A DNA stretch of 9,610 nt, taken from positions 1 to 9,610 of the forward strand of contig JAEOUB010000141.1 in NCBI GenBank assembly GCA_016839545.1, in the 5' to 3' direction. The notes under the pieces are model-generated. The model searched no databases. It was not told the DNA's origin and worked only from the letters and a program-made list of their open reading frames with translations. The stretch's first letter is position 1. Each line of letters begins with the position of its first letter. Below, piece after piece: positions 1 through 5,762 of the stretch. This stretch comes from Candidatus Kariarchaeota archaeon. GTDB lineage: Archaea; Asgardarchaeota; Heimdallarchaeia; Heimdallarchaeales; Kariarchaeaceae. A program made the position numbers and the translations under genes.

Positions 1-398
1 AGAAATGGGCACTCGGCTACCAGTCCCTCATCAGCAAAATAGATGGACTGATCTTCAAGCTTGAAAGAGCTGATGCTGTACAAAGCATTGCAGGAGAGAT
101 GAAAGGCGTAGCAGGCGCATTACGACAAGTAAATATGGAACTGAACCTACCTGAAATTGATACCGTAGTCAACGATATGAATGCGGCTCTCGAGGGAATT
201 GAGGACAAGTCCGAGATTATGGAGGATGCTGTAGATGGTCTCTTTGAAATGGATACCAATGAAGCTGATGTTGACAGTCTTCTCCAGGAATACGGGGCCG
301 ATATTGGTGTCTCAGTATCGACTGAGCTACCAACGCCAAGTTCGACCACGTCAGAACTTGAGGCTGAGATAGCCGAACTACGCAAGGAGGAAGAATAA
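1..398 (+). CDS. ESCRT-III subunit, Vps2/24/46-like (5' truncated)
   Basis: Only the last 131 codons are visible; the reading frame runs open through base 3 and off the left edge. The segment ALRQVNMELNLPEID followed by DKSEIMEDAVD matches the helix 3-4 region of the eukaryotic Vps2/Vps24/Did2 class of ESCRT-III proteins, which polymerise on membranes and are remodelled by the AAA ATPase Vps4. After a short Ser/Thr/Pro linker the protein ends in a charged helix, ELEAEIAELRK, which resembles the MIM1 motif that binds Vps4 MIT domains (human CHMP2A has DLEERLKNLRR). The next gene begins at the base after this stop codon, so the two are almost certainly co-transcribed. In Asgard genomes such genes usually cluster with vps4 and ESCRT-II genes, which would lie to the left. 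Family assignment is firm; the subclass is inferred from the C-terminal half only. Confidence 0.85.
   Translation, partial: KWALGYQSLISKIDGLIFKLERADAVQSIAGEMKGVAGALRQVNMELNLPEIDTVVNDMNAALEGIEDKSEIMEDAVDGLFEMDTNEADVDSLLQEYGADIGVSVSTELPTPSSTTSELEAEIAELRKEEE
384..390 (+). promoter_or_regulatory. Shine-Dalgarno of the Vps32-like gene
   Basis: AAGGAGG lies inside the last codons of the upstream ESCRT-III gene, 8 nt before the ATG at 399. The stop TAA (396-398) touches the ATG. This fixes the start of the second gene and suggests translation by internal initiation on a shared mRNA. Confidence 0.8.
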
Positions 399-1076
399 AT
401 GGGCATACTTGACTGGCTATTTGGTCGCGACAGAGGTGGCGGCGGAAATACGAAGGAAGAGAAGCAGCAACAGGCAATTGCCACGCTGCGGAAGCAATTG
501 AACAAGCTGGATCAGCAGAGTAAGAAGCTGCATCGTCAATCTGAAGAGCAGAAAGCTCTTGCCAAGCAGATGCTGAAAAGTGGAAACAAGACAGGTGCCA
601 AGCAGGCTCTGACTCGTAGTAATATCTACATGCAGAAGTACAACAAGATGCAGAATACCCAGCTCAATCTACAGACACAGATTGACACGATTTCTGAGGC
701 CACTGCTACTGTTGAGGTCATCGATGCTATGAAAGTCGGTACCGAGGTTGTCAGCGGTGTACTTGCTGAGGTTGATGCTATGGATGTCGAGGCAACCATG
801 GTTGCGATGGAGGAGCAGAGAGATCAGCTTGACCTCATGGGTGAGGCATTGGCTGATACTACATCCATCGAGATGGGTCTTGAAGGTGATTTTGCAGACT
901 CAATTGATGACCAATTAGCTGCCATGGAACTTGAGATCCAGGGTGACCTTCCTGATGCAGGAACTAAAGTTGAGACACCTGTGGAGACTGAATCTGAACC
1001 TGTGAAGGAAAAAGCCGGTCCCTCGGAACTTGAGAAAGAACTTGAAGCATTGAAAAACGAACTGGATAGCGATTAA
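399..1076 (+). CDS. ESCRT-III subunit, Vps32/CHMP4 (Snf7)-like
   Basis: A complete 225-residue protein, similar in length to human CHMP4. It begins with a hydrophobic stretch and a Gly run (MGILDWLFGRDRGGGG), like the membrane-inserting N-terminus of CHMP4/Snf7. Long, highly charged helices follow at about residues 18-100, including SGNKTGAKQALTRSNIYMQK, which matches the Snf7 core pattern of helix 2. Residues 155-180 (GLEGDFADSIDDQLAAMELE) match the helix 4-5 region of CHMP4. An acidic, Pro-containing linker leads to a C-terminal helix ELEKELEALKN (210-220) that resembles a MIM1 Vps4-binding motif, where CHMP4 has instead a Bro1-binding helix and a MIM2. Role by family: the main filament-forming subunit in membrane scission. 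The start is set by the AAGGAGG at 384. Its stop overlaps the stop of the convergent PhoU gene by 4 bp. Confidence 0.9.
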   Translation: MGILDWLFGRDRGGGGNTKEEKQQQAIATLRKQLNKLDQQSKKLHRQSEEQKALAKQMLKSGNKTGAKQALTRSNIYMQKYNKMQNTQLNLQTQIDTISEATATVEVIDAMKVGTEVVSGVLAEVDAMDVEATMVAMEEQRDQLDLMGEALADTTSIEMGLEGDFADSIDDQLAAMELEIQGDLPDAGTKVETPVETESEPVKEKAGPSELEKELEALKNELDSD

Positions 1077-2158
1077 AACTCATTCAAAGATGCTGCATAG
1101 GCCACTCGAGCCGACTCACAATCAATTACAGCTTCAGCTATTTTTCTGGCATATACACCGATCTTCTCAAGATGCCTGATGATGAGAATCATAGGACCAT
1201 CAAGATCGGTTATCTTGCTCACTGGCCATTTTCGCTGAGCAGTGGCTGAATGCTTTGAGATGGTCTCAAGTACCTCATGAGCTACCTCATATTCATGATT
1301 AATGAAAGCAGCCAATGCTTTGGAAAAGAGACCGGTTGTCATCTCACCCAATTCATAGATTTGATTGAGGAGTTCTTTGTCAATTCCCGAGAGATCGATA
1401 GTGGAAGATGCCTTGGCTATTGCCACTGCTAGATCTGCTCCATTCTCAGCTGCTTTGGTTGTGGTTGACCAGTACAGAATTTCTGCCATAGGAAGATTGA
1501 CGTTCTCAGCCATCCAGTAATCCAGTATGGAGAGTTGAAGAGTCCTGATCATCTGGTTGGATCTCTTGTCAAGAGAAGCCTCGAGAAGATGCAACTCATC
1601 CGCTAGAGCTTTTCGATCTACACTGCTGTCCTTCAGCCAGGTGTAACATTTCTCCATCATCTGTGTGGATTGAACACGGATTATTTCCATCATTCGATCT
1701 ACTGCAAATTTTGGACTCTGAGTCATATTGATGATATCAAAGCCATAGCTGGTCTCGATCAGATCAAAACCAATCAATCTCTTGTCAACAAAGTCTCGGA
1801 TGGTGTGAACGACTGATGTCTCTAGGGGATTACGAGTTTTCATCTGAATGATATCAATACCACCCATGAAATCAGCAATGATCATTCTCTTGATTGAGGA
1901 AAGTGATGTTCCAAGAGAGATTTCATGTACCCTACGTCTTTCCAATGTTTTTCCTGTGTTATGTGCTGGTGATAAGAGGAGGGATCCGTCTGCCATATAG
2001 CGCATGGCTACTTCTTGTTCTTGGCCTGCCGACCTTCCGAGTCTATTACGATCTGCCCATGATCGGGGAAGGCTTACAGTTATGGTATTGCCTCCAACAA
2101 CCTGGACTTTTCTCCGAATGGTTTTTTGGGGGATCAGGGTTAAGTCACTGTCTTCCAT
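1073..2158 (-). CDS. phoU: AbrB-PhoU phosphate uptake regulator
   Basis: A 361-residue protein with the archaeal arrangement of an N-terminal SpoVT/AbrB DNA-binding domain followed by helical PhoU repeats. The AbrB part is about residues 15-65, with KVQVVGGNTITVSLPRSW as the swapped-hairpin signature. The remainder (about 85-355) is almost all alpha-helical and carries many acidic and Met residues, as in PhoU proteins that sense or mediate control of phosphate transport. No pst transporter or two-component genes are in the window, so its targets are unknown; DNA binding by the AbrB part is inferred from the family. The ATG at 2158 has no Shine-Dalgarno and sits about 23 nt from a strong TATA box, which suggests a leaderless mRNA. 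Its TTA stop complement overlaps the TAA of the Vps32-like gene. Confidence 0.87.
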   Translation of the reverse strand: MEDSDLTLIPQKTIRRKVQVVGGNTITVSLPRSWADRNRLGRSAGQEQEVAMRYMADGSLLLSPAHNTGKTLERRRVHEISLGTSLSSIKRMIIADFMGGIDIIQMKTRNPLETSVVHTIRDFVDKRLIGFDLIETSYGFDIINMTQSPKFAVDRMMEIIRVQSTQMMEKCYTWLKDSSVDRKALADELHLLEASLDKRSNQMIRTLQLSILDYWMAENVNLPMAEILYWSTTTKAAENGADLAVAIAKASSTIDLSGIDKELLNQIYELGEMTTGLFSKALAAFINHEYEVAHEVLETISKHSATAQRKWPVSKITDLDGPMILIIRHLEKIGVYARKIAEAVIDCESARVAYAASLNEF

Positions 2159-2218
2159 GGATATTATATGTTGAATATATATATTAATGTTACATTCCCT
2201 GATATTATTTTAATATCC
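2159..2218. promoter_or_regulatory. GATATTA repeats around the PhoU core promoter
   Basis: Three copies of one heptamer flank the TATA box: GATATTA at 2160-2166 and 2201-2207, and its reverse complement TAATATC at 2211-2217. The last two form a perfect 7-bp inverted repeat with a TTT spacer. The outer copies extend to 8 bp (GGATATTA 2159-2166, TAATATCC 2211-2218), and the first abuts the start codon. This is the layout expected for an operator, possibly for autoregulation by the AbrB domain. The region is very AT-rich, so chance pairing is a real alternative. Confidence 0.4.
2174..2187 (-). promoter_or_regulatory. TATA box of the PhoU gene
   Basis: On the minus strand this reads TTAATATATATATT, close to the archaeal box A, TTTATATA. 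Its centre lies about 23 nt before the ATG at 2158, which places transcription start at or near the start codon. No Shine-Dalgarno is seen in the intervening bases, consistent with leaderless translation. Confidence 0.65.
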
Positions 2219-2353
2219 CAAAATTATAGGTTAATTGTAAAAAATTTTCAGTTTTTTCAGAGAGTATATGAGTATATATTTTCTATACTTTCCCTGCATT
2301 GTGGCGATAATTTTTCATTTCTCTATAGTGTATTGATACGGTAGAAGCTGGAT
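2219..2353. other. AT-rich intergenic spacer
   Basis: No coding frame or RNA is recognised here. It holds short repeats: TTTTCAG at 2245-2251 and 2254-2260; GAGTATAT in tandem at 2262-2269 and 2270-2277; and an inverted repeat AGTATA/TATACT at 2271-2276 and 2284-2289. The tandem copies could be TATA-like elements, but no gene starts at a suitable distance on the plus strand. Confidence 0.4.
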
Positions 2354-2376
2354 AAAAAAAATAAGATAAAAAAAAA
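2354..2376 (-). terminator. Oligo-T terminator of tRNA-Asn
   Basis: Read on the minus strand, a run of nine T (2376-2368) begins two bases after the discriminator base of the tRNA, and a second run of eight T (2361-2354) follows. T-rich tracts without a hairpin are the usual archaeal termination signal. Confidence 0.75.
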
Positions 2377-2377
2377 G

Positions 2378-2451
2378 CGCTGCCGGCAGGATTCGAACCT
2401 GCGACCGTCCGGTTAACAGCCGGACGCTATACCGGGCTAAGCCACGGCAGC
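2378..2451 (-). tRNA. trnN: tRNA-Asn (anticodon GTT)
   Basis: A full cloverleaf can be drawn. The acceptor stem is GCTGCCG with CGGCAGC, 7 perfect pairs, followed by discriminator G. The D arm is GCT/AGC with GG in the loop. The anticodon stem TCCGG/CCGGA encloses loop CTGTTAA, giving anticodon GTT, which reads Asn AAC and AAU. The variable loop is CGGTC, and the T arm GCAGG/CCTGC encloses TTCGAAT. CCA is not encoded, as in many archaea, and must be added after transcription. No intron is present. An oligo-T tract follows directly. Confidence 0.96.
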
Positions 2452-2645
2452 ACCGCTTTGCATTTCTGACAATGTCAGGGTCGTTATTCCTTGGACTAAC
2501 AACCAAACTCTCGTCAACTTCTATTATTAAAATCGTTTTTGATACGATGCCACCCACCATTGAAAATATCAGCAATTATTGTATGAGACACGCATGTCTG
2601 CTATTGAAGAATAAAGTATTTGTGAGAGGGTTTGAAGTACCATCC
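2452..2645. promoter_or_regulatory. Divergent promoter region, tRNA-Asn / alaX
   Basis: This spacer separates the minus-strand tRNA from plus-strand alaX. For alaX, GAATAAAGTATTT (about 2609-2621) is a weak TATA candidate 25-30 nt before the ATG at 2646. For the tRNA, TTTTAATAATA on the minus strand (about 2522-2533) would give a leader of about 50 nt; a weaker AATAACGA lies nearer. A 13-bp near-palindrome, CTGACAATGTCAG, is at 2466-2478. The frame of alaX is open back to 2472, but that part has no family resemblance. Confidence 0.4.
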
Positions 2646-3350
2646 ATGCGACAGCAACTATACCTTGAAGACAGCTACTGTCAAGAACTGCAGAGTACCG
2701 TCCTTGACATAGAGGAGAGAGGCATCAAGTTTGAGCAGACCATTTTCTACCCCCAGGGAGGAGGACAGCCAGAAGACAAAGGAGTGATTGTCGTCGATGG
2801 AACTGAATATCCTGTTACCGGGATCAAATCCACTGCTGATGGCACTTTTATCAAATCTGATGCTCCTCTAAAGGTAGGCAATTCCTATGATCAGAAAATT
2901 GAATGGGACTATCGCTACCAGCTCATGCAGCACCATACCATTCTCCATATTCTCTCAGCCGTCGTCTGGGACAAATTTCAGGCTAAAGTGACCGGTGGAA
3001 CTATCTATCATGACAAGGCACGTCTAGATTTCGATCTGGTGGAATTCAACAAGCAACTTGCACAGGAACTTGTCGATGAGGTGAATAGGATAATAGCAGA
3101 TCATCATCAGGTAACTATCCAGTTTGTAGATCGTCAGACAGCAGAGAGTGATCCTGAATTGATTAGAACAAAAGTGAATCTACTGCCTGCTCATGTCAAA
3201 GAGATCAGGCTGGTCAAAATTGGAAATGTCGATATTCAGGCAGACGGAGGGTTACATGTCAACAACACGTCTGAGTTGAATTCGGTGACTTTGGTAAAAA
3301 CTGAGAACAAAGGCAAAGGAAGAAAGAGAATAACAGTCTCTATGAGTTAA
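2646..3350 (+). CDS. alaX: AlaX-type alanyl-tRNA editing hydrolase (AlaX-M)
   Basis: A 234-residue stand-alone editing protein that hydrolyses mischarged Ser- (or Gly-) tRNA(Ala). The N-terminal beta-barrel region carries QTIFYPQGGGQPEDKG (31-46), the glycine-rich motif of the AlaX-M class. The zinc-binding motif HTILH is at 97-101. The second zinc motif, usually CGGTHV, reads DGGLHV (200-205): Asp replaces Cys and Leu replaces Thr, while the His is kept. The start at 2646 was chosen because MRQQLYLEDSY aligns with AlaX-M N-termini. The frame is open upstream to an ATG at 2472, but those 58 residues show no family pattern. The protein lacks the AlaRS catalytic domain. The stop overlaps the stop of the convergent RNase III-like gene by 4 bp. 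Confidence 0.9.
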   Translation: MRQQLYLEDSYCQELQSTVLDIEERGIKFEQTIFYPQGGGQPEDKGVIVVDGTEYPVTGIKSTADGTFIKSDAPLKVGNSYDQKIEWDYRYQLMQHHTILHILSAVVWDKFQAKVTGGTIYHDKARLDFDLVEFNKQLAQELVDEVNRIIADHHQVTIQFVDRQTAESDPELIRTKVNLLPAHVKEIRLVKIGNVDIQADGGLHVNNTSELNSVTLVKTENKGKGRKRITVSMS

Positions 3351-3808
3351 GCATCAAAATCAAGTTGATTGCTTTCTTTCAATCGGATAACCAGTAAACC
3401 CAGTAATTCCCCAAAGGCAGTCCCACATGCGAGTTTCTCCATTCTTCGAACTTCAAAATCTTCGGCATTGAGACGTTGGGCCAAAAATTCCACCATCTCG
3501 TCCAGAGAGACCAGTTTGTGGAGATAACAATAAGCAATAATTGCCTCTGCAGCGTCGGCCACACGACCTGGCCTAGCCTTCTTACCGAGCTTACCACGTA
3601 GACTGCTCTGTTCCATCGCGTCCCGTAGACTTCCATCCCAGACATGAATGCTACCTGTGGCACCTTTGACACCAATACGAACTGAGGTATAGATAAAATT
3701 GGTCAGAAAATCACCAAGTTGTGCCAGATCTTTCGACTCCAGAATCGCACGTAATGACCGGGTGGAAAGTATTCCGCTGAGAGAGGGTAATTTCTGAATA
3801 TCAACCAT
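3347..3808 (-). CDS. RNase III-like domain protein (archaeal, Ribonucleas_3_2 type)
   Basis: A 153-residue protein made only of an RNase III-like helical domain, without a double-stranded RNA-binding domain. AQLGDFLTNFIY (29-40) corresponds to the bacterial motif LEFLGDxxL, and ADAAEAIIAYCYL (84-96) to the second motif DxxEA. Thus D33, D85 and E88 match three of the metal-binding residues, but the two glutamates of the bacterial NERLE segment are replaced by Lys26 and Ala29. Archaeal proteins of this small family have a similar LAKLGD pattern as far as I recall, and their activity is not clear to me. It is the last gene of the csl4-DUF2067-rpoL group, 44 nt after rpoL, which suggests an RNA-related role. 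A weak Shine-Dalgarno, AGGT, lies about 10 nt before the ATG. Confidence 0.7.
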   Translation of the reverse strand: MVDIQKLPSLSGILSTRSLRAILESKDLAQLGDFLTNFIYTSVRIGVKGATGSIHVWDGSLRDAMEQSSLRGKLGKKARPGRVADAAEAIIAYCYLHKLVSLDEMVEFLAQRLNAEDFEVRRMEKLACGTAFGELLGLLVIRLKESNQLDFDA

Positions 3809-3852
3809 GAAAATCGTACCTGTAGTAATCCCGAATGTAGGTAAAGCCTGCT

Positions 3853-4140
3853 TTAGAAATATGCATCTTCAAATTCCTGACGAAAAGATTCAGCAAGGGC
3901 TGCGACCTGTCTTGCAGCATCAACTAGAACTTTCTTGGGATCAACTGTACCATCCGTTCGGATCTGAAACATGAGACTGTCCTCGAATGTCCTATCACGC
4001 GCATATCCTGCAAGAACCACTCCTTTCTCTTTCAGTGCCATCAGCCTCAAGAGATTATACAGTGTATGGGGATCATCCTTGATCTGCATTCTCAGATAAT
4101 CTTCCTCTACAGTTTGGATCTGAATAGGTATTGGTTTCAT
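3853..4140 (-). CDS. rpoL: DNA-directed RNA polymerase subunit L (Rpo11)
   Basis: A 95-residue protein of the usual length for archaeal RpoL, the partner of RpoD (Rpo3) in the assembly platform of RNA polymerase; homologous to eukaryotic RPB11 and bacterial alpha. The family signature appears as KDDPHTLYNLLRL (21-33; usually EDHTLxNLLR), with a Pro next to the His. The beta-strand FQIRTDG (58-64) and the long C-terminal helix ending in EFEDAYF are also typical. It lies between the DUF2067-like gene and the RNase III-like gene in one transcription direction. The 37-nt gap upstream contains ATATTAAA about 28 nt before the ATG, which could be an additional internal promoter. Confidence 0.93.
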   Translation of the reverse strand: MKPIPIQIQTVEEDYLRMQIKDDPHTLYNLLRLMALKEKGVVLAGYARDRTFEDSLMFQIRTDGTVDPKKVLVDAARQVAALAESFRQEFEDAYF

Positions 4141-4177
4141 TCTAAAGCTTCTTCTTCTGACTCATTTAATATCATTG

Positions 4178-4954
4178 TTATTGTGACTCTGTACCCTCTT
4201 CAAATTCCAACTCACTTTCATCGAGTTGCCGACCATCTTTGAGGAATACAAGCTTTCCTCCTTCAAATCCGAAATCTTTCATTGAAAAATCGGTAGGCAT
4301 ATCCAACAGGTCAGGGTCCTCAATACCCTCAACTCCCATCTTCTCCAGAAGGATCTTTCTAGCTTTAGATGGGGACATACCGAATTGTTGTCCATACTCG
4401 TTCTCCACAAATATCTCATCTCGAAATGCGATCTCTACAATCTGTTCTATCGCCTTGCTTTCCAATTCCAAAGCTATACAGATTGCAAATCTCTCAATAT
4501 CCCGGTTCAGTTGCCCCTCGATCTGATTTCGTAATACAACAATTTTGTCATGAACATCCTCGACTATATCCATGGTGGCAGTTGTGACCAATTGCTCGTT
4601 TTGTGTCTCACTCCTGTGACCGAATACCCCAAGTGCACTTGCATACAGGTCCAAATTCACAGGTGGAGAGTACAATTTCGACAGTAGGTTAGCATGATAG
4701 GCATACTGAAAATTCTTGTCAGGGTGGATGGCGGTGTAGATCATATTCTCAAGCCCCCTCAATTGAGTAATCAGGCGATCAACCTGATCAAACTCACCGA
4801 TAATTTCCATCTCGATCCGATTCAGACTGCTGGTAATCTTTGCACTGATTTCATTGAGCATGGGCGCTGATAATTCTAAAAAGAGAGACCTATCCTCAGG
4901 AGAAGCGGGTTTAATCACCAGTTTCCTGGAATGAACCTTAGAACGACGTGACAT
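4178..4954 (-). CDS. DUF2067-like archaeal protein of unknown function
   Basis: A 258-residue protein between csl4 and rpoL. I identify it as DUF2067-like from its position, since a DUF2067 gene is often found there in archaea, and from an N-terminal alpha/beta region with motifs such as EMEIIGEFDQVDRLITQLRG (48-67) and the segment HANLLSKLYSPPVNLDLYAS (87-106). The second half (about 130-210) is helical, with GMSPSKARKILLEKMG (192-207) resembling a small helix-turn-helix or SAP-like element, and the tail is acidic (EFEEGTESQ). Basic residues at the N-terminus (MSRRSKVHSRK) might bind nucleic acid. The ATG comes 2 nt after the csl4 stop without a clear Shine-Dalgarno, so translational coupling is likely. 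No function is known to me. Confidence 0.6.
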   Translation of the reverse strand: MSRRSKVHSRKLVIKPASPEDRSLFLELSAPMLNEISAKITSSLNRIEMEIIGEFDQVDRLITQLRGLENMIYTAIHPDKNFQYAYHANLLSKLYSPPVNLDLYASALGVFGHRSETQNEQLVTTATMDIVEDVHDKIVVLRNQIEGQLNRDIERFAICIALELESKAIEQIVEIAFRDEIFVENEYGQQFGMSPSKARKILLEKMGVEGIEDPDLLDMPTDFSMKDFGFEGGKLVFLKDGRQLDESELEFEEGTESQ

Positions 4955-4956
4955 AT

Positions 4957-5556
4957 TTAGTACTCTGGGACAAAATTGACATTGCCGAAATCAATAGCAG
5001 TCATTCTAGACTGTTCTTTGCCACACTCTTCACATTTTACCATGTTGCGTTTGATTTTCTTCACAGCTTTGCCACAGAACTTGCAGGTTGTTGCGATAAC
5101 TCCATGATCTTTCGATTTTGCCTCTAATTGCAAGGGGAATGTCTTTGCGTCGATAATCTTTGCCCTGATGATATCACCGGCCAGGTAAAAATCGTCTAGA
5201 TCATCAATATAGTCCCTGCTTGCATCTGAGATGTGCATAATAGCTAAAGGTGTAGGGTTAAGAGGTTTCTTGTTAACATACCCTATTGATACACGAACTG
5301 TGGATTTGCTCACTTTGATGACATGACCGATAACTGTGTCATATCGTGAAGGTGGTGTGGATCCTCGATTGAGTGGGTACACTTTGGCTTCATAACGGCT
5401 TCTATCAACAAATACGTTGCCGATTACAGCTGACCGAACCTCGTGATTTTCAACGTAGGTTGTGGTCTTGGAGGCGAGAAACTCCTCCTCCACTCCGATC
5501 TTCTCAGAGGGATATATGATGGATTTTTTACCATCTGTCTTTGAAGACTTTGTCAT
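4957..5556 (-). CDS. csl4: Exosome RNA-binding subunit Csl4
   Basis: A 199-residue protein with the three parts of archaeal Csl4: an N-terminal barrel domain (about 10-65, with the processed-looking YPSEKIGVEEEFLAS), an S1 RNA-binding domain (about 72-150, from DTVIGHVIKVSKSTVRV to RAKIIDAK), and a C-terminal zinc ribbon with C158, C161, C175 and C178. Csl4 forms part of the RNA-entry cap of the archaeal exosome, a 3'-5' exonuclease complex. It is the first gene of a four-gene minus-strand operon. An AAATATA box lies about 30 nt before the ATG, within a long inverted repeat, so the leader would be very short. Confidence 0.93.
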   Translation of the reverse strand: MTKSSKTDGKKSIIYPSEKIGVEEEFLASKTTTYVENHEVRSAVIGNVFVDRSRYEAKVYPLNRGSTPPSRYDTVIGHVIKVSKSTVRVSIGYVNKKPLNPTPLAIMHISDASRDYIDDLDDFYLAGDIIRAKIIDAKTFPLQLEAKSKDHGVIATTCKFCGKAVKKIKRNMVKCEECGKEQSRMTAIDFGNVNFVPEY

Positions 5557-5563
5557 ACTATCT

Positions 5564-5588
5564 AATATAGCAAGTGTGTTGCTATATT
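5564..5588. repeat. Inverted repeat over the csl4 core promoter
   Basis: AATATAGCAA (5564-5573) and TTGCTATATT (5579-5588) form a perfect 10-bp inverted repeat around the spacer GTGTG. On the minus strand the distal arm supplies the TATA-like AAATATAG about 30 nt before the csl4 ATG (5556), and the near arm covers the expected transcription start. This suits an operator that blocks TBP or polymerase; a short RNA hairpin is possible only if transcription begins further upstream. Confidence 0.55.
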
Positions 5589-5658
5589 TGTACTCTTGGA
5601 TTGCTTATCACCGAATAACACATGGGGAAAAGTCAATAGTAGAAACCTGTAGAACCAT

Positions 5659-5686
5659 TTTGCGTATAGTGGTAACTATTCGCAAA
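5659..5686. repeat. 28-bp inverted repeat in the csl4 / YwgA-like divergent region
   Basis: TTTGCGTATAGT (5659-5670) and ACTATTCGCAAA (5675-5686) pair over 12 bp with one mismatch (T at 5665 opposite T at 5680) around the spacer GGTA. It lies about 75-105 bp before the YwgA-like ATG and just upstream of a TATA-like TAATATAA (5691-5698). It has the size and symmetry of a dimeric regulator site. Which of the two divergent genes it serves cannot be told from sequence. Confidence 0.5.
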
Positions 5687-5733
5687 GTGATAATATAAGG
5701 TGGAAATAGTTTCGGTATCATCTCGCCGACGAG

Positions 5734-5740
5734 TTTAAAA
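5734..5740 (+). promoter_or_regulatory. TATA box of the YwgA-like gene
   Basis: TTTAAAA is centred 26 nt before the ATG at 5763, so transcription would start at the start codon (leaderless). It is embedded in small palindromes: AGTTT-A-AAACT (5732-5742) and AACTAGTT (5739-5746). CACCT-T-AGGTG (5751-5761) lies directly before the ATG. An upstream TAATATAA (5691-5698) is a second candidate and would give a leader of about 40 nt. Confidence 0.5.
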
Positions 5741-5762
5741 CTAGTTCGCTCACCTTAGGTGT

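Noticed and set aside
17..505. Long minus-strand open frame (162 codons) opposite the ESCRT-III genes
   Set aside because: It is Ser-rich and of low complexity, as expected from the complement of Glu/Asp/Ala-rich coding sequence, and the plus strand has two clear ESCRT-III proteins.
2315..2575. Minus-strand open frame of 86 codons covering tRNA-Asn
   Set aside because: It runs through a perfect tRNA cloverleaf, and its protein has no recognisable features.
2472..2645. N-terminal extension of AlaX from an ATG at 2472
   Set aside because: The 58 extra residues show no AlaX family pattern, and the family N-terminus begins at the ATG at 2646, which has a plausible TATA box upstream.
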